From CAZRXG01 sp964603985 (GTDB taxonomy: Bacteria; Chloroflexota; Anaerolineae; Aggregatilineales; UBA3940): a DNA stretch of 21,797 bases. Shown one piece after another: positions 1-8,753 of this stretch. The stretch lies in contig CAZRXG010000055.1 in assembly GCA_964603985.1 (NCBI GenBank), positions 1-21,797 of the forward strand, in the 5' to 3' direction. The notes below the pieces were generated by a model. That model had not been told where the DNA came from. It saw nothing but the letters and a program-made list of their open reading frames with translations, and searched no databases. The translations under genes were made by a program, and so were the position numbers. Every line of letters begins with the position of its first letter. Within the stretch, counting starts at the first letter, position 1.

Positions 1-55
1 TGTTTGCTCGCTCTTATTCTCTGGTCCATCGACCGTATTTTGAAATAGGTTCTAG

Positions 56-85
56 AAAAAGCCGACCGGCTTATCACGGTCGGCT
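56..85 (-). terminator. Intrinsic terminator downstream of rsmG
   Basis: A perfect 8-bp stem (bases 61-68 pairing with 77-84, GCCGACCG/CGGTCGGC) with an 8-base loop is followed, in the minus-strand reading direction, by a run of five T (the A run at 56-60). It lies 36 bp past the rsmG stop and would end the minus-strand transcript. An A run on the other side (87-90) makes it possibly two-way. Confidence 0.85.
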
Positions 86-120
86 CAAAACCCCTTTGCG
101 ATGTCCCGCGCGCGGGGAGG

Positions 121-837
121 TCAGAGCGGGCGCTTGGACGGCACGCCCACCCGGCGGGGATAGCGGGGTGGCGTGGCGGCGACCTTCTCGATATCGACCA
201 GGTAGCGCGTCTCGGCGACCGTCGGCAGCTCGACCGGCGTCACCTGCACGAGGTGCCCGCCCAGCAACTCCAGCGCCCGCTGCGCCCCGGCTACCTCCTG
301 GTGAGCGCTCTCGCCCTTCTGCGCCAGACAGTGTCCTCCCACCCTGCACAGCGGCAGCAGGTACTCGGCCAGCGTGCGCATCCCGGCCACCGCCCGCGCC
401 AGCGTCCAGTCGTACTGCTCGCGGTGCTCGGCTATCTGGCCCAGCGCCTCGACCCGCTCGTTGACCAGCGTCACGCCCTCCAAACCCAGCACCTCGACGA
501 CGTGGCGCAGAAATGCCACCTTTTTGCCGGTCGCCTCGACCAGCGTCAGGTCGACGTTGGGGCAGGCGATCTTGACCGGCAGGCCGGGGAAGCCCGCTCC
601 GGTCCCCACGTCGATCACGCGCAGGCCCGGCGTGCGCGGCTTCATCACCCGCAGGCAAGAGAGCGAGTCGACGAAGTGCCGGACCTCGATGTCCGCCGGG
701 TCGGTGATGGCCGTCAGGTTGACCCGCTGGTTCCAGTCGATCAGCTCGTCGGCGTAGCGCCGAAAAGTCTGTAGCTGCGACGCGCTGAGCCGGAGGCTGA
801 GCAGTTCGTAGGCAGTCCTGGCAAGCCGTTCCATCAT
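121..837 (-). CDS. rsmG: 16S rRNA (guanine527-N7)-methyltransferase RsmG (GidB)
   Basis: This is a SAM-dependent methyltransferase that makes m7G527 in the 530 loop of 16S rRNA. The 238-aa product has the family landmarks in order: DWNQRVNLTAIT at about residues 34-45, HFVDSL (54-59), the SAM-binding loop VIDVGTGAGFPGLPVKI (74-90), EATGKKVAFL (101-110), ARAVA (147-151) and the closing YPRRVGVPSKRPL. The length is usual for RsmG. Two adjacent ATG codons open the frame and the ribosome site is weak. The gene starts 22 bp after the upstream membrane-protein gene, so it is probably translated from the same transcript, and it is followed by a clear terminator. Loss of RsmG is known to give low-level streptomycin resistance in other bacteria; nothing here looks broken. 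Confidence 0.97.
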   Translation of the reverse strand: MMERLARTAYELLSLRLSASQLQTFRRYADELIDWNQRVNLTAITDPADIEVRHFVDSLSCLRVMKPRTPGLRVIDVGTGAGFPGLPVKIACPNVDLTLVEATGKKVAFLRHVVEVLGLEGVTLVNERVEALGQIAEHREQYDWTLARAVAGMRTLAEYLLPLCRVGGHCLAQKGESAHQEVAGAQRALELLGGHLVQVTPVELPTVAETRYLVDIEKVAATPPRYPRRVGVPSKRPL

Positions 838-859
838 AGGCCGGGAAGAGGATGGTGGA

Positions 860-1912
860 TCAGCCCTCGTCGCCCTCCTTAGGCCCCTCGTGGGCGCGCT
901 CCAGCATGTCGAAGTAGAACGGTTCGCCGCGCCGCAGGAAGGCAGCCAGACGCGTCCAGATCCAGTATTCCTCGTCGAGATCCTCCGGACGGGCCAGGCC
1001 GAACGCGTCGAGCAGCTTCAGGCGGTACAGGTCAAAGCTCTGGATAACCATGACGCCCATCGTGCGGACGTAGTTGACGCCCGCGCGGTAGAAGGCCAGG
1101 AACAGCAGCAGGCAGATCACGGCCAGAATCAGCATCGCAAGCTGGAAGCGGGCAACGGCGAAGATGATGCCCTCCACCACCAGGATCGCCATCACCAGCG
1201 CCAGATGGATGGTGATGTCGACCAGGAGCTTCTGGTTGTCGATCTGATCCAGCAGACTGGCGTTCTCCCTGCCGACGACGACGCGCAGGTAGGGCCAGAA
1301 GACCATGCTGTCGATGCCGTAGCGGGCCAACGGGGCCTCCTCCATGACCGCCCACGCGTTGCCGAACAGCGTCGGCGTGAGACGGCTGCGGTCGTAGGGA
1401 AGGGCCTGGATTGGCTCTTCCTTCTCCTTGTCGCGGTGCAGCCCGTGGAGTGCCTCCTGGATGGCGAAGTCTGCATCCTCGTCGTACTCGCCAGTCTCCT
1501 CATAGTCGGCCAGCAGGCTGCGCCGCTCGGCACGCCGGGCGGCGATCTCGGTGTAGAGCGTGCGGTGCCGACGCTGCCAGCGCACGTACTGCGGGAGCAG
1601 CAGCGCCTTCATACCGGGGGCGAGGCCCTCAAACAGCTTGACCACGAACATGTTGAGCGTCAGGAGCACCAGCGAGAGCAGCAGCGAGACGACGATCGTG
1701 GTCAGCCATTCGCCGGAGACCAGCCCCAGAAACGGCGTCGTCACCGCCGGGAAGATGTTCCACACCGCCTCGACGTCGGCGTACTCCGGCGCGAAGATCA
1801 AATACTGGTTCAGGGCAACACCGATCAGGATCGGCAGGAAGCCGCTCAGAAAAAAGGCCCGGCCTAACTGGCTGACGATCCCCTCAACTATCGATGACAA
1901 ATCCTCTATCAC
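860..1912 (-). CDS. Uncharacterised four-TM membrane protein with long cytosolic insert
   Basis: The 350-aa protein has predicted membrane segments near residues 19-40, 70-94, 232-253 and 258-277. Between the second and third is a large charged, probably cytosolic region (about 100-230) rich in Arg/Glu. It includes FGNAWAVMEEAPLARYGID followed by FWPYLR (about 183-210). A GN...E...RYG...WP pattern of this kind occurs, to my recollection, in uncharacterised membrane proteins of other high-GC bacteria; that is unverified. The start is GTG and it overlaps the TGA of the preceding gene by four bases (GTGA), so translation is coupled to the two CBS-like paralogues upstream. The context suggests it is the membrane partner of those soluble proteins. 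No catalytic motif is visible and no function is assigned. Confidence 0.85.
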   Translation of the reverse strand: MIEDLSSIVEGIVSQLGRAFFLSGFLPILIGVALNQYLIFAPEYADVEAVWNIFPAVTTPFLGLVSGEWLTTIVVSLLLSLVLLTLNMFVVKLFEGLAPGMKALLLPQYVRWQRRHRTLYTEIAARRAERRSLLADYEETGEYDEDADFAIQEALHGLHRDKEKEEPIQALPYDRSRLTPTLFGNAWAVMEEAPLARYGIDSMVFWPYLRVVVGRENASLLDQIDNQKLLVDITIHLALVMAILVVEGIIFAVARFQLAMLILAVICLLLFLAFYRAGVNYVRTMGVMVIQSFDLYRLKLLDAFGLARPEDLDEEYWIWTRLAAFLRRGEPFYFDMLERAHEGPKEGDEG

Positions 1913-2520
1913 TTTTCCACCTCGTCGTTCGCTTCTGAGGACACGTTTTGCTTCTTGCTCCTGGCCTCCCTGCGACGGCGGCTGAGCGTGCCTTTCTCCG
2001 GGATCTCGGCGTAGATCTGGCTGGCCATGCCCAGCAGACCGGACCCAAACAGCCCCCTGGTCACGCTGCGCTTTGCCGATTGTAGGGAGAGGCCCTCTTT
2101 GTCTTCGGCCAGCATGGAGTCGTTCTGGGTGGGCACCAGGATGCCCACGAACTCACCCGCCCGGACGACGACGCCCACCCTGCTCGCGCTTTGCAGGATG
2201 CGCTGCCCTATGTCCGCGAGGTCGTCCCGGTCGTGCTCGGCGACGACCTCCACGCGCGGCAGGGCCGAGTCGCCCAGCGCGCCGAGGAGGCTCTCAAAGA
2301 ACACCTTGTTCTCCACCCCCTGCGACCGCACCCAGGCAGCCACCGCCTCGAAGTGCGCCGCAGCGTAGCCGCCGCCTTCCAGGTCAACGACCAGGTGCCA
2401 GTGCTCCTCGCCTCCGGCGTTCCGCAGGGCGATGACGGCGTCCAGCACGGTCTCGTCGTCGTACATCAGGATACACCGGTCGCCGTCCCGTCGAATGAGA
2501 GTGCCGGGTATGGGGCTCAT
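1909..2520 (-). CDS. CBS-like tandem-domain protein, paralogue 2
   Basis: This 203-aa soluble protein is clearly paralogous to its upstream neighbour. Shared blocks are ILMYDDETVL.AVIALR.AGG (about residues 17-36), LVVDLEGGGYA (43-53), a GEFVGIL segment (122-128) and IPEKGTLSRRR (173-183). The hydrophobic pattern, with a Thr-Val-x-x-Ala-Val start, a VVDLEGG turn and then a second V-x-V-x-x-x-GEFVGIL unit, resembles two CBS motifs. CBS pairs usually bind adenosine nucleotides. That assignment is inference from pattern only. The C-terminal tail is strongly basic (RRRREARSKK) and then acidic. ATG overlaps the previous TGA (ATGA) and its own TGA overlaps the next GTG, so it sits in the middle of a tightly coupled three-gene set. 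Confidence 0.85.
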   Translation of the reverse strand: MSPIPGTLIRRDGDRCILMYDDETVLDAVIALRNAGGEEHWHLVVDLEGGGYAAAHFEAVAAWVRSQGVENKVFFESLLGALGDSALPRVEVVAEHDRDDLADIGQRILQSASRVGVVVRAGEFVGILVPTQNDSMLAEDKEGLSLQSAKRSVTRGLFGSGLLGMASQIYAEIPEKGTLSRRRREARSKKQNVSSEANDEVEK

Positions 2521-3017
2521 TTCTTCGCACCTTTGGCTTTCTTGCGGCGGCGGCTGAGCGTGCCCCTCTCCGGGATGTCGGCGTACTTGCCCGCCATCTC
2601 GACCAGCCCGGCGTCAAACAGCCCGCTGCCCCGCGTGGCGGCGACGGGGAGAATCCCCCGGAACTCTCCGCCCTGCTCGATGACGGCCACCCTGCTCTCC
2701 GTGTCGGCGGCACGGTCACGCACCGCGTCCAGGTCGGCCTGCTCCTGCTCGACGACCACATCGACCGGCGGCAGTATGTCGCCCACCAGGTCGCCGAGCG
2801 CCCGCTGCAAGGCCGCTTCCCCCCCGGCATCGACCACTGCGGTCAGGTCTGAGAACTGCCCGACCGCGTAGCCACCGCCTTCCAGGTCGACCACCAGGTA
2901 CCACCAGTCCTGCCCCCCGGCGTCGCGCAGGGCGATGACGGCGTTCAACACGGTCTCGTCGTCGTACATCAGAATGTGCCTGTGTTTACCGACCGCATCG
3001 TCCGATATGGGTTTCAT
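2517..3017 (-). CDS. CBS-like tandem-domain protein, paralogue 1
   Basis: This 166-aa protein is the first gene of the coupled set. It has the same layout as its downstream paralogue: ILMYDDETVLNAVIALR (about 15-31), LVVDLEGGGYAVGQF (41-55), RVAVIEQGGEFRGIL (109-123), then IPERGTLSRRRKKAK (148-162) and a Lys-rich end. The two halves each look like a degenerate CBS motif, so a nucleotide-sensing role is possible but unproven. The paralogue has about 37 more residues, partly in an insert before the GLF..GL..MA segment. The start is supported by a strong purine-rich site (AGGAGGGGAGG) just before ATG. A likely extended -10 promoter lies upstream. No signal peptide or TM segment is seen. Confidence 0.85.
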   Translation of the reverse strand: MKPISDDAVGKHRHILMYDDETVLNAVIALRDAGGQDWWYLVVDLEGGGYAVGQFSDLTAVVDAGGEAALQRALGDLVGDILPPVDVVVEQEQADLDAVRDRAADTESRVAVIEQGGEFRGILPVAATRGSGLFDAGLVEMAGKYADIPERGTLSRRRKKAKGAKK

Positions 3018-3046
3018 AGCCTCCCCTCCTGTGCAGTGTCATTCCG

Positions 3047-3060
3047 GCCTGTGTACAGGC
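3047..3060. promoter_or_regulatory. Short dyad at the expected transcription start of the CBS-like operon
   Basis: GCCTGTGTACAGGC has 6-base inverted arms (GCCTGT/ACAGGC) and sits directly downstream of the TATGAT -10, spanning the predicted start of transcription. The position is what an operator or 5-prime mRNA hairpin would have. It is short enough to be chance. Confidence 0.3.
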
Positions 3061-3087
3061 ATCATACCACCGGGCCGCCAGAATCAA
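3061..3087 (-). promoter_or_regulatory. Predicted promoter of the CBS-like/membrane/rsmG operon
   Basis: On the minus strand TGGTATGAT is an extended -10 (TG-N-TATGAT; TATGAT occupies 3061-3066). TTGATT (3082-3087) lies 15 bases upstream as a -35-like element. The leader to the first ATG would be about 35-40 bases and contains the ribosome site. The short spacer is compensated by the TG extension. Confidence 0.5.
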
Positions 3088-3242
3088 AAATCGGGGCCTG
3101 GGACGCAGCACAGACGCCGGGCCAACCGGTGTGACAGATCCCCAGGGCAGGCGAGGCCGGTAGAGAGCGCAGGCACGGGGGATTTGCGTACTTGCGCCCC
3201 TCCGCCGGTCACGCCCTTGCCTGTGTGGGGGTGGCTGCACGG

Positions 3243-3671
3243 CTACTCGCCGGACGGGAATAGGCCGCAGATACCTTCCTGCGTGGACTCGAAGGAGACG
3301 GTGTTGTTCTGCGTGGAGGCGGCGACACCCGCTACGTTCTCGTCTGCCCACTGGGCGTCGGCATCTAGGCAGTAGACCGTCAGCTCGAGGTCATACGCCT
3401 CGCAGGCCGGGAAGTCGTCCACCTGAAAAATCTGGTGGCCCCACTTGACGTTGCCGATACCACACGGCAGCTCACCGTCGGGTGCGGCCACCTCCATCTC
3501 GGCCCGGTCGGCGGGCAGCGGCTCCACAAGCGGGTTTTGCGTTGGCTGTGCTTCCTGCGCCGCGCCTGCCAGTTCATCACCTGCCCCGCCTCCACAGGCG
3601 CTGACCAGCAGGGCCGTCAGAACGAGAATCCCTGCCAGGACGCCGATACGAAGAAATCGCTTGTCAGTCAT
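3243..3671 (-). CDS. Small secreted lipoprotein with four conserved-looking cysteines
   Basis: The 142-aa product starts with a lipoprotein signal: MTDKR, a hydrophobic core (residues 9-23) and the lipobox LVSAC with Cys26 as lipidation site, then a low-complexity Gly/Ala/Gln/Pro linker. The mature domain (about 65-142) is acidic and contains four more Cys (in PCGIG, PACE, VYCLD and GICG), suitable for two disulfides. I chose the ATG at 3671 because AGGAGG lies 10 bases upstream; a longer in-frame opening would run into the neighbouring gene's stop codon. It follows the TlpA-like gene by 77 bp, which makes it a plausible client of, or partner to, that thiol protein. The family is not recognised. 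A weak TACACT -10 (3689-3694) could give separate transcription. Confidence 0.82.
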   Translation of the reverse strand: MTDKRFLRIGVLAGILVLTALLVSACGGGAGDELAGAAQEAQPTQNPLVEPLPADRAEMEVAAPDGELPCGIGNVKWGHQIFQVDDFPACEAYDLELTVYCLDADAQWADENVAGVAASTQNNTVSFESTQEGICGLFPSGE

Positions 3672-3748
3672 TATCAGATATCCTCCTGAGTGTAGTAAAT
3701 CAACTGTAGTGTCCAGCCTGTACACATGGAACTCGAATTGCAGCCCGG

Positions 3749-4342
3749 TCATTCGCCGCCGTATTTCTCCACGTAGCCGCGAATGTCGTGCTCGCTCAGC
3801 GTGCCGACGTGAACGGCACGAATCACACCCTCAGCATCCACCCAGACGGTCGTCGGGTAGGCCCGAATCGCGTACTGGCGGCTCACCTGCCCGCGCGGGT
3901 CGAGCAGGATCGGGAAAGTCCAGGGATATTCGTCAATGTATGCCTGTACCCTGGCCGCCGACTCGCCGTCGCTGATGGCGAGAATGACAAGCTCGTCGTC
4001 GCCGTACCGGTCGTCGGCGTCCTGGAGCACGGGCATCTCCATCAGGCAACTGGGGCACGTTGTCGTCCAGAAGTTGACCGCCACCACCGTCCCCCGCCAG
4101 TCGCCCAGCGAGACCTGCCCGCCGTTCAGCGTCTCGACGGTGAAGTCGGGGGCCAGCTCGCCTTCTGAGACGGCGCTCATAAAGCCGCCCGCGCCGGTCG
4201 CCGTGCTAAACCCGAACAGGGAGCCTGCGCCGAGGACAAGACACGCAAAGAGCGCAATGCCCAGACAGGAGATCCCGGCCAGCGTCCCCAGGATGATCCA
4301 GAGTGCCCTTTTGCTGTTGGCCCTGCTTTCAACTGTGGTCAT
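3749..4342 (-). CDS. Membrane-anchored TlpA/ResA-like thiol-disulfide oxidoreductase
   Basis: This 197-aa thioredoxin-fold protein acts outside the membrane on protein thiols, or on cytochrome c/copper-site assembly as in the TlpA/ResA family. An N-terminal TM anchor spans about residues 13-40. The redoxin domain begins at APDFTVETLNGG (64-75). The active site is FWTTTCPSCLMEMP with CPSC at 96-99, and the cis-proline loop is AYPTT (161-165). TTTCPSC in place of the common WATWCxxC is slightly atypical, but both Cys are present. ATG at 4342 has GGAG nearby. It lies 27 bp after proA and before the Cys-rich lipoprotein. No cytochrome biogenesis genes are visible, so the substrate is open. Confidence 0.92.
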   Translation of the reverse strand: MTTVESRANSKRALWIILGTLAGISCLGIALFACLVLGAGSLFGFSTATGAGGFMSAVSEGELAPDFTVETLNGGQVSLGDWRGTVVAVNFWTTTCPSCLMEMPVLQDADDRYGDDELVILAISDGESAARVQAYIDEYPWTFPILLDPRGQVSRQYAIRAYPTTVWVDAEGVIRAVHVGTLSEHDIRGYVEKYGGE

Positions 4343-4369
4343 CGTCTCGCTCCGGTGCCCGGTGTGGGG

Positions 4370-5626
<1,257 letters not shown>

Positions 5627-5678
5627 GGTGTCCTCCTCTGTTGCCGGATGGGTAAGCTGTCAGGATACCGCGATATGG

Positions 5679-6650
5679 CTACTGTGACCACTCCGTCGGC
5701 TTCCGGTCCCAGCGATGCGTGCGCAGCTTCTCGATCAGACCATCCGGCAGGCGCTCCGCGTCGCTGACGCCGATGTTCTCCTCGACGTGGTGCAGCTTGC
5801 GCATACCGGGGATGGTCGTGCTGACGGTCAGGTTAGAAAGGATGAAGCGCAGCGCCATCTCGGCCATCGTCATCCCCTCCGGGATGAGCGGGTGCAGCGC
5901 ATCGGCGCGCTCCACCGACGGGATCAGGTTCTCCGGCACGAAGTACGTGTTGCGCCAGTCGCCCTCCGGCCAGGTGGTGAGCTTGCTCAGCTTGCCGGTC
6001 AGCGTGCCCTCGTCGAACGGCACGCGGGCGATGACGCCGATGTCAAGCTCCTCACACGCCGGGAACAGCGCGTCCTCCGGGGCCTGGTCGAAAATATTGT
6101 AGATCACCTGCACAGCGTCAATCAGACCGGTTCGCAGCGTCTGGATGGCGTTCTCCGGCTCCCAGCGGTTAATGCTAAGACCGATCGCTTTGATCATCCC
6201 CTGGCTTTTCAGATCCTCGACGGCGCGCTGCCAGGTCTCCTCTTTGGCCCAGCCATCCTCCCAGACGTGGAACTGCATCAGGTCAACCGAAGCCAGGCCC
6301 AGGTTTTCGAGGCTCTTCTCGGTGTATTCGAGGATGTGATCGTAGGGGAAGGTCTCCTCAATCGTGAAGTCAGGCTTGGAAGGCCAGATGAGATTCTTAG
6401 GCGGGATCTTGGTGGCGGTGTGCAGCTTGCGCTCAGGGTGGGCGCGCACAAGCTCCCCCAGCAGCTTTTCGCTGTGACCCTCGCCGTAGGCCCAGGCGGT
6501 ATCGAAGAAGTTGCACCCCAGCTCGACGGCACGTTCCAGCGAGCGCATCGACTCCTCGTCGTCGGATCCGGACCAGCCGCCCATACCCCACATCCCGTAG
6601 CCGATCTCGCTCACCTGCCAGCCGGTTCGTCCGAAAGTGCGGTATTTCAT
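5679..6650 (-). CDS. Aldo/keto reductase family oxidoreductase
   Basis: This 323-aa TIM-barrel NADPH oxidoreductase has the full catalytic tetrad: Asp50 and Tyr55 (FFDTAWAYGEGHSEKLLGE), Lys81 (TATKIP) and His128 (MQFHVWEDG). Later motifs are IGLSINRWEP and STTIPGM near the cofactor pocket. I chose ATG at 6650 (MKYRTFGRTGW, the classic family opening) over an upstream TTG; a GGGGGGAGAG site precedes it. The substrate cannot be told from sequence. Its place between the kinase gene (37 bp upstream) and proA (52 bp downstream) may only reflect operon packing, though an aldehyde-handling role beside glutamate semialdehyde is conceivable. Confidence 0.94.
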   Translation of the reverse strand: MKYRTFGRTGWQVSEIGYGMWGMGGWSGSDDEESMRSLERAVELGCNFFDTAWAYGEGHSEKLLGELVRAHPERKLHTATKIPPKNLIWPSKPDFTIEETFPYDHILEYTEKSLENLGLASVDLMQFHVWEDGWAKEETWQRAVEDLKSQGMIKAIGLSINRWEPENAIQTLRTGLIDAVQVIYNIFDQAPEDALFPACEELDIGVIARVPFDEGTLTGKLSKLTTWPEGDWRNTYFVPENLIPSVERADALHPLIPEGMTMAEMALRFILSNLTVSTTIPGMRKLHHVEENIGVSDAERLPDGLIEKLRTHRWDRKPTEWSQ

Positions 6651-6687
6651 TGTGCTCTCTCCCCCCTTTGTTGGCTGCAAAGTCTCG

Positions 6688-8697
6688 CTATTTTAACGCC
6701 GCGACAAAATCACCCGCCATGGCAAAGCGCGCGTCCGGGTCCTTCGCCATGGCGCACAGGATCGCCCCGGCGACCGCCTCCGGCAGGTCAGGGCGCAGGG
6801 TGCGCGGGTCGGGCGCGGGCTGCTGGAGGTGCGCGATCAGCACCGCGCCGGGATTGCTGCCCTGGAAAGGCAGGCTGCCGGTCAGCATCTCGAAGATCAT
6901 CACGCCCAGCGAGTAGACATCGGCCCGGCCATCCACGTCGGCGGCGTCGCGGATCTGCTCCGGCGCGATGTAGTCGAGCGTGCCCACCATGCCGGTGCGG
7001 GTCAGGGCGGTGGCCCCGCCGAGCATCTTGGCGATGCCAAAGTCGGTCAGGATGGCCTGGTAACCGGGGAAGTCGGGGGCCGTGGCGGTCGTCCACTGGA
7101 GCATCACGTTGGACGGCTTCACGTCGCGGTGCACCAGCCCCTGCTCGTGGGCGTAGTCGAGCGCACCGGCGACACCCCGGACGATGGTCAGCGTCTCGTC
7201 GAGCGACAGAGCCTCATTGCGGCGGATGTGCTCGCTCAGGCTGATCCCGTCGATGTACTCCATCACCATGTAGTACGTCCCTTCGATCTGTCCACAGTCG
7301 AAGATCTCGACGATGTTGGGATGGCGCAGCACGGCGACGGCCTGGGCCTCGCGCTCAAAGCGGACGCGGAAGTCCGACCTGCTCGCCCGGTCGGCGAGTA
7401 GAACCTTGATAGCGACCGTGCGGTGCAGCGTCGGGTGATAGCCCTTGTAGACTTCGGCCATGCCGCCCCGGCCCACCGGCTCCAGCACCTGGTAGACGCC
7501 GAGGGCCGCCCCGCTGAAATCGCCGCTGATGGGCAATGCAGGTGCGGCTTTCTTGTGATAGGCGACCTGAATGCCGTAGAAATTTTTATCAACGAAGGAC
7601 TGCAGGCCGCGCCGCATCGGCTGGATCAGCGCGCCTGACACCAGCGCCGCCCCGATGAGCGCGATGGGGGCCTGCTTCTCCCCGGTCAGTGCGAAGAAGA
7701 GCCGCTCTAACACGAGCAGATCCAGGATAGTGCCCACGATCAGCACAGCCGTCAGCACGCCGTAGACCAGCCCCCGGTTGATGAAAAAGTCCACGTCCCA
7801 CAGGCGATAGCGCATCATCGAGAAGCCGATGGCGACCGGCAGCAGGGTGAGTGCGCCGTTCATGAGGAAATAGCTGGCTATGCTGAAGACCGTCTTGGGG
7901 ACGCCCGGCTGGCTGAGGGCTGGGAAGATCAGCGGCGGGAGCGTCCAGATGAGGTACCCGGCAAAGGCCGCCAGCAGGCCGGTAAAGATCCACTTGACCT
8001 GCTGCCAGTGGGTGGGATTGGTGTGCTTCTCTTTTACGATGTCAGCCCTGATGATTATGCTCGCGCTGTACACGACGAACGTGATCACAAAGACGAACCA
8101 GCCGGGCCGGCCCAACTCGTCGTACATCACCTCAGGCACGAAGCTGGCGGCGGTGAACCATATCACTCCCCCGATGGCGAGCCACACCGACCAGCGGGGG
8201 ACAAAACGCCCGTTTGGGAAGGTGTAGAGGAAGACGACAAACGTCCCGTTGCCGATAGCCGACAGTACGGCGAACACCAGGCTCCACTCCGGATGAAGCT
8301 CCCACAGCAGGTTAGACGTGCTGTTGATGACCAGCCCCCCGAACGTCGCCAGCATGACCGAGATGAGCATCGCAAGCCAGTTGTCCGACCGACGCCAGAA
8401 AAACACTACCGCGACGGCGAAGAACACCAGGAAGCTCAGCGTGTTGAGGGTCAGGAAGTAGGCGTCAAGGAGGCGCGGAGGAATACCGATCTGGCTCTCG
8501 ATGGTCAGGTCGTCCAGCGAGATGGTGATCAACTCGTCGACGTGTTCGACGACGGCCAGCACAAAGACAAGCAGCGTCACGCCGAGCAGAACGGCCCACA
8601 CGACGCGGGCGATCATCAGCCAGGGGCCGTGCATGCGATGGCTCTCGGTTGTGTCGTAGCGTGGATCGAGTTCCTGTGCCAAACCGGCGGTTTCCAT
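6688..8697 (-). CDS. Membrane sensor-type Ser/Thr protein kinase (Hanks type)
   Basis: From the chosen ATG this is 669 aa. The N-terminal half (about 25-355) is a multi-TM sensor with FPNGRFVPRW (160-169), MMRYRLWDVDFFINRGLVYG (294-313) and QPMRRGLQSFVDKNFYG (359-375). These signatures are typical of the membrane input regions of histidine kinases. The C-terminal half (about 402-669) is an intact Hanks kinase: VGRGGMAEVYKG (408-419), Lys431 (AIKVL), Glu450, HRDVKPSN (Asp525), DFGIAK (552-557), GTLDYIAPEQ (572-581) and DVYSLGVMIFEMLTG. There are no PASTA repeats. ATG at 8697 has AAGGAG at the right distance; a frame with GTG at 8757 would instead overlap the proB stop by GTGA. The substrate and signal are unknown. 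Confidence 0.93.
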   Translation of the reverse strand: METAGLAQELDPRYDTTESHRMHGPWLMIARVVWAVLLGVTLLVFVLAVVEHVDELITISLDDLTIESQIGIPPRLLDAYFLTLNTLSFLVFFAVAVVFFWRRSDNWLAMLISVMLATFGGLVINSTSNLLWELHPEWSLVFAVLSAIGNGTFVVFLYTFPNGRFVPRWSVWLAIGGVIWFTAASFVPEVMYDELGRPGWFVFVITFVVYSASIIIRADIVKEKHTNPTHWQQVKWIFTGLLAAFAGYLIWTLPPLIFPALSQPGVPKTVFSIASYFLMNGALTLLPVAIGFSMMRYRLWDVDFFINRGLVYGVLTAVLIVGTILDLLVLERLFFALTGEKQAPIALIGAALVSGALIQPMRRGLQSFVDKNFYGIQVAYHKKAAPALPISGDFSGAALGVYQVLEPVGRGGMAEVYKGYHPTLHRTVAIKVLLADRASRSDFRVRFEREAQAVAVLRHPNIVEIFDCGQIEGTYYMVMEYIDGISLSEHIRRNEALSLDETLTIVRGVAGALDYAHEQGLVHRDVKPSNVMLQWTTATAPDFPGYQAILTDFGIAKMLGGATALTRTGMVGTLDYIAPEQIRDAADVDGRADVYSLGVMIFEMLTGSLPFQGSNPGAVLIAHLQQPAPDPRTLRPDLPEAVAGAILCAMAKDPDARFAMAGDFVAALK

Positions 8698-8753
8698 TCC
8701 CATCTCCTTCGGAGGCGGCGTGCCGGGTATCCTGTCGTCAGGGTGATGGTGCA

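Noticed and set aside
3672..3752. Longer N-terminus of the lipoprotein (start at 3752)
   Set aside because: It would put residues before the signal peptide and overlap the TlpA stop; AGGAGG supports ATG 3671.
5715..7244. Plus-strand open frame of 509 codons across the AKR and kinase genes
   Set aside because: It is antisense to two proteins with complete catalytic motifs, has Arg/His-rich composition typical of antisense high-GC frames, and shows no domain.
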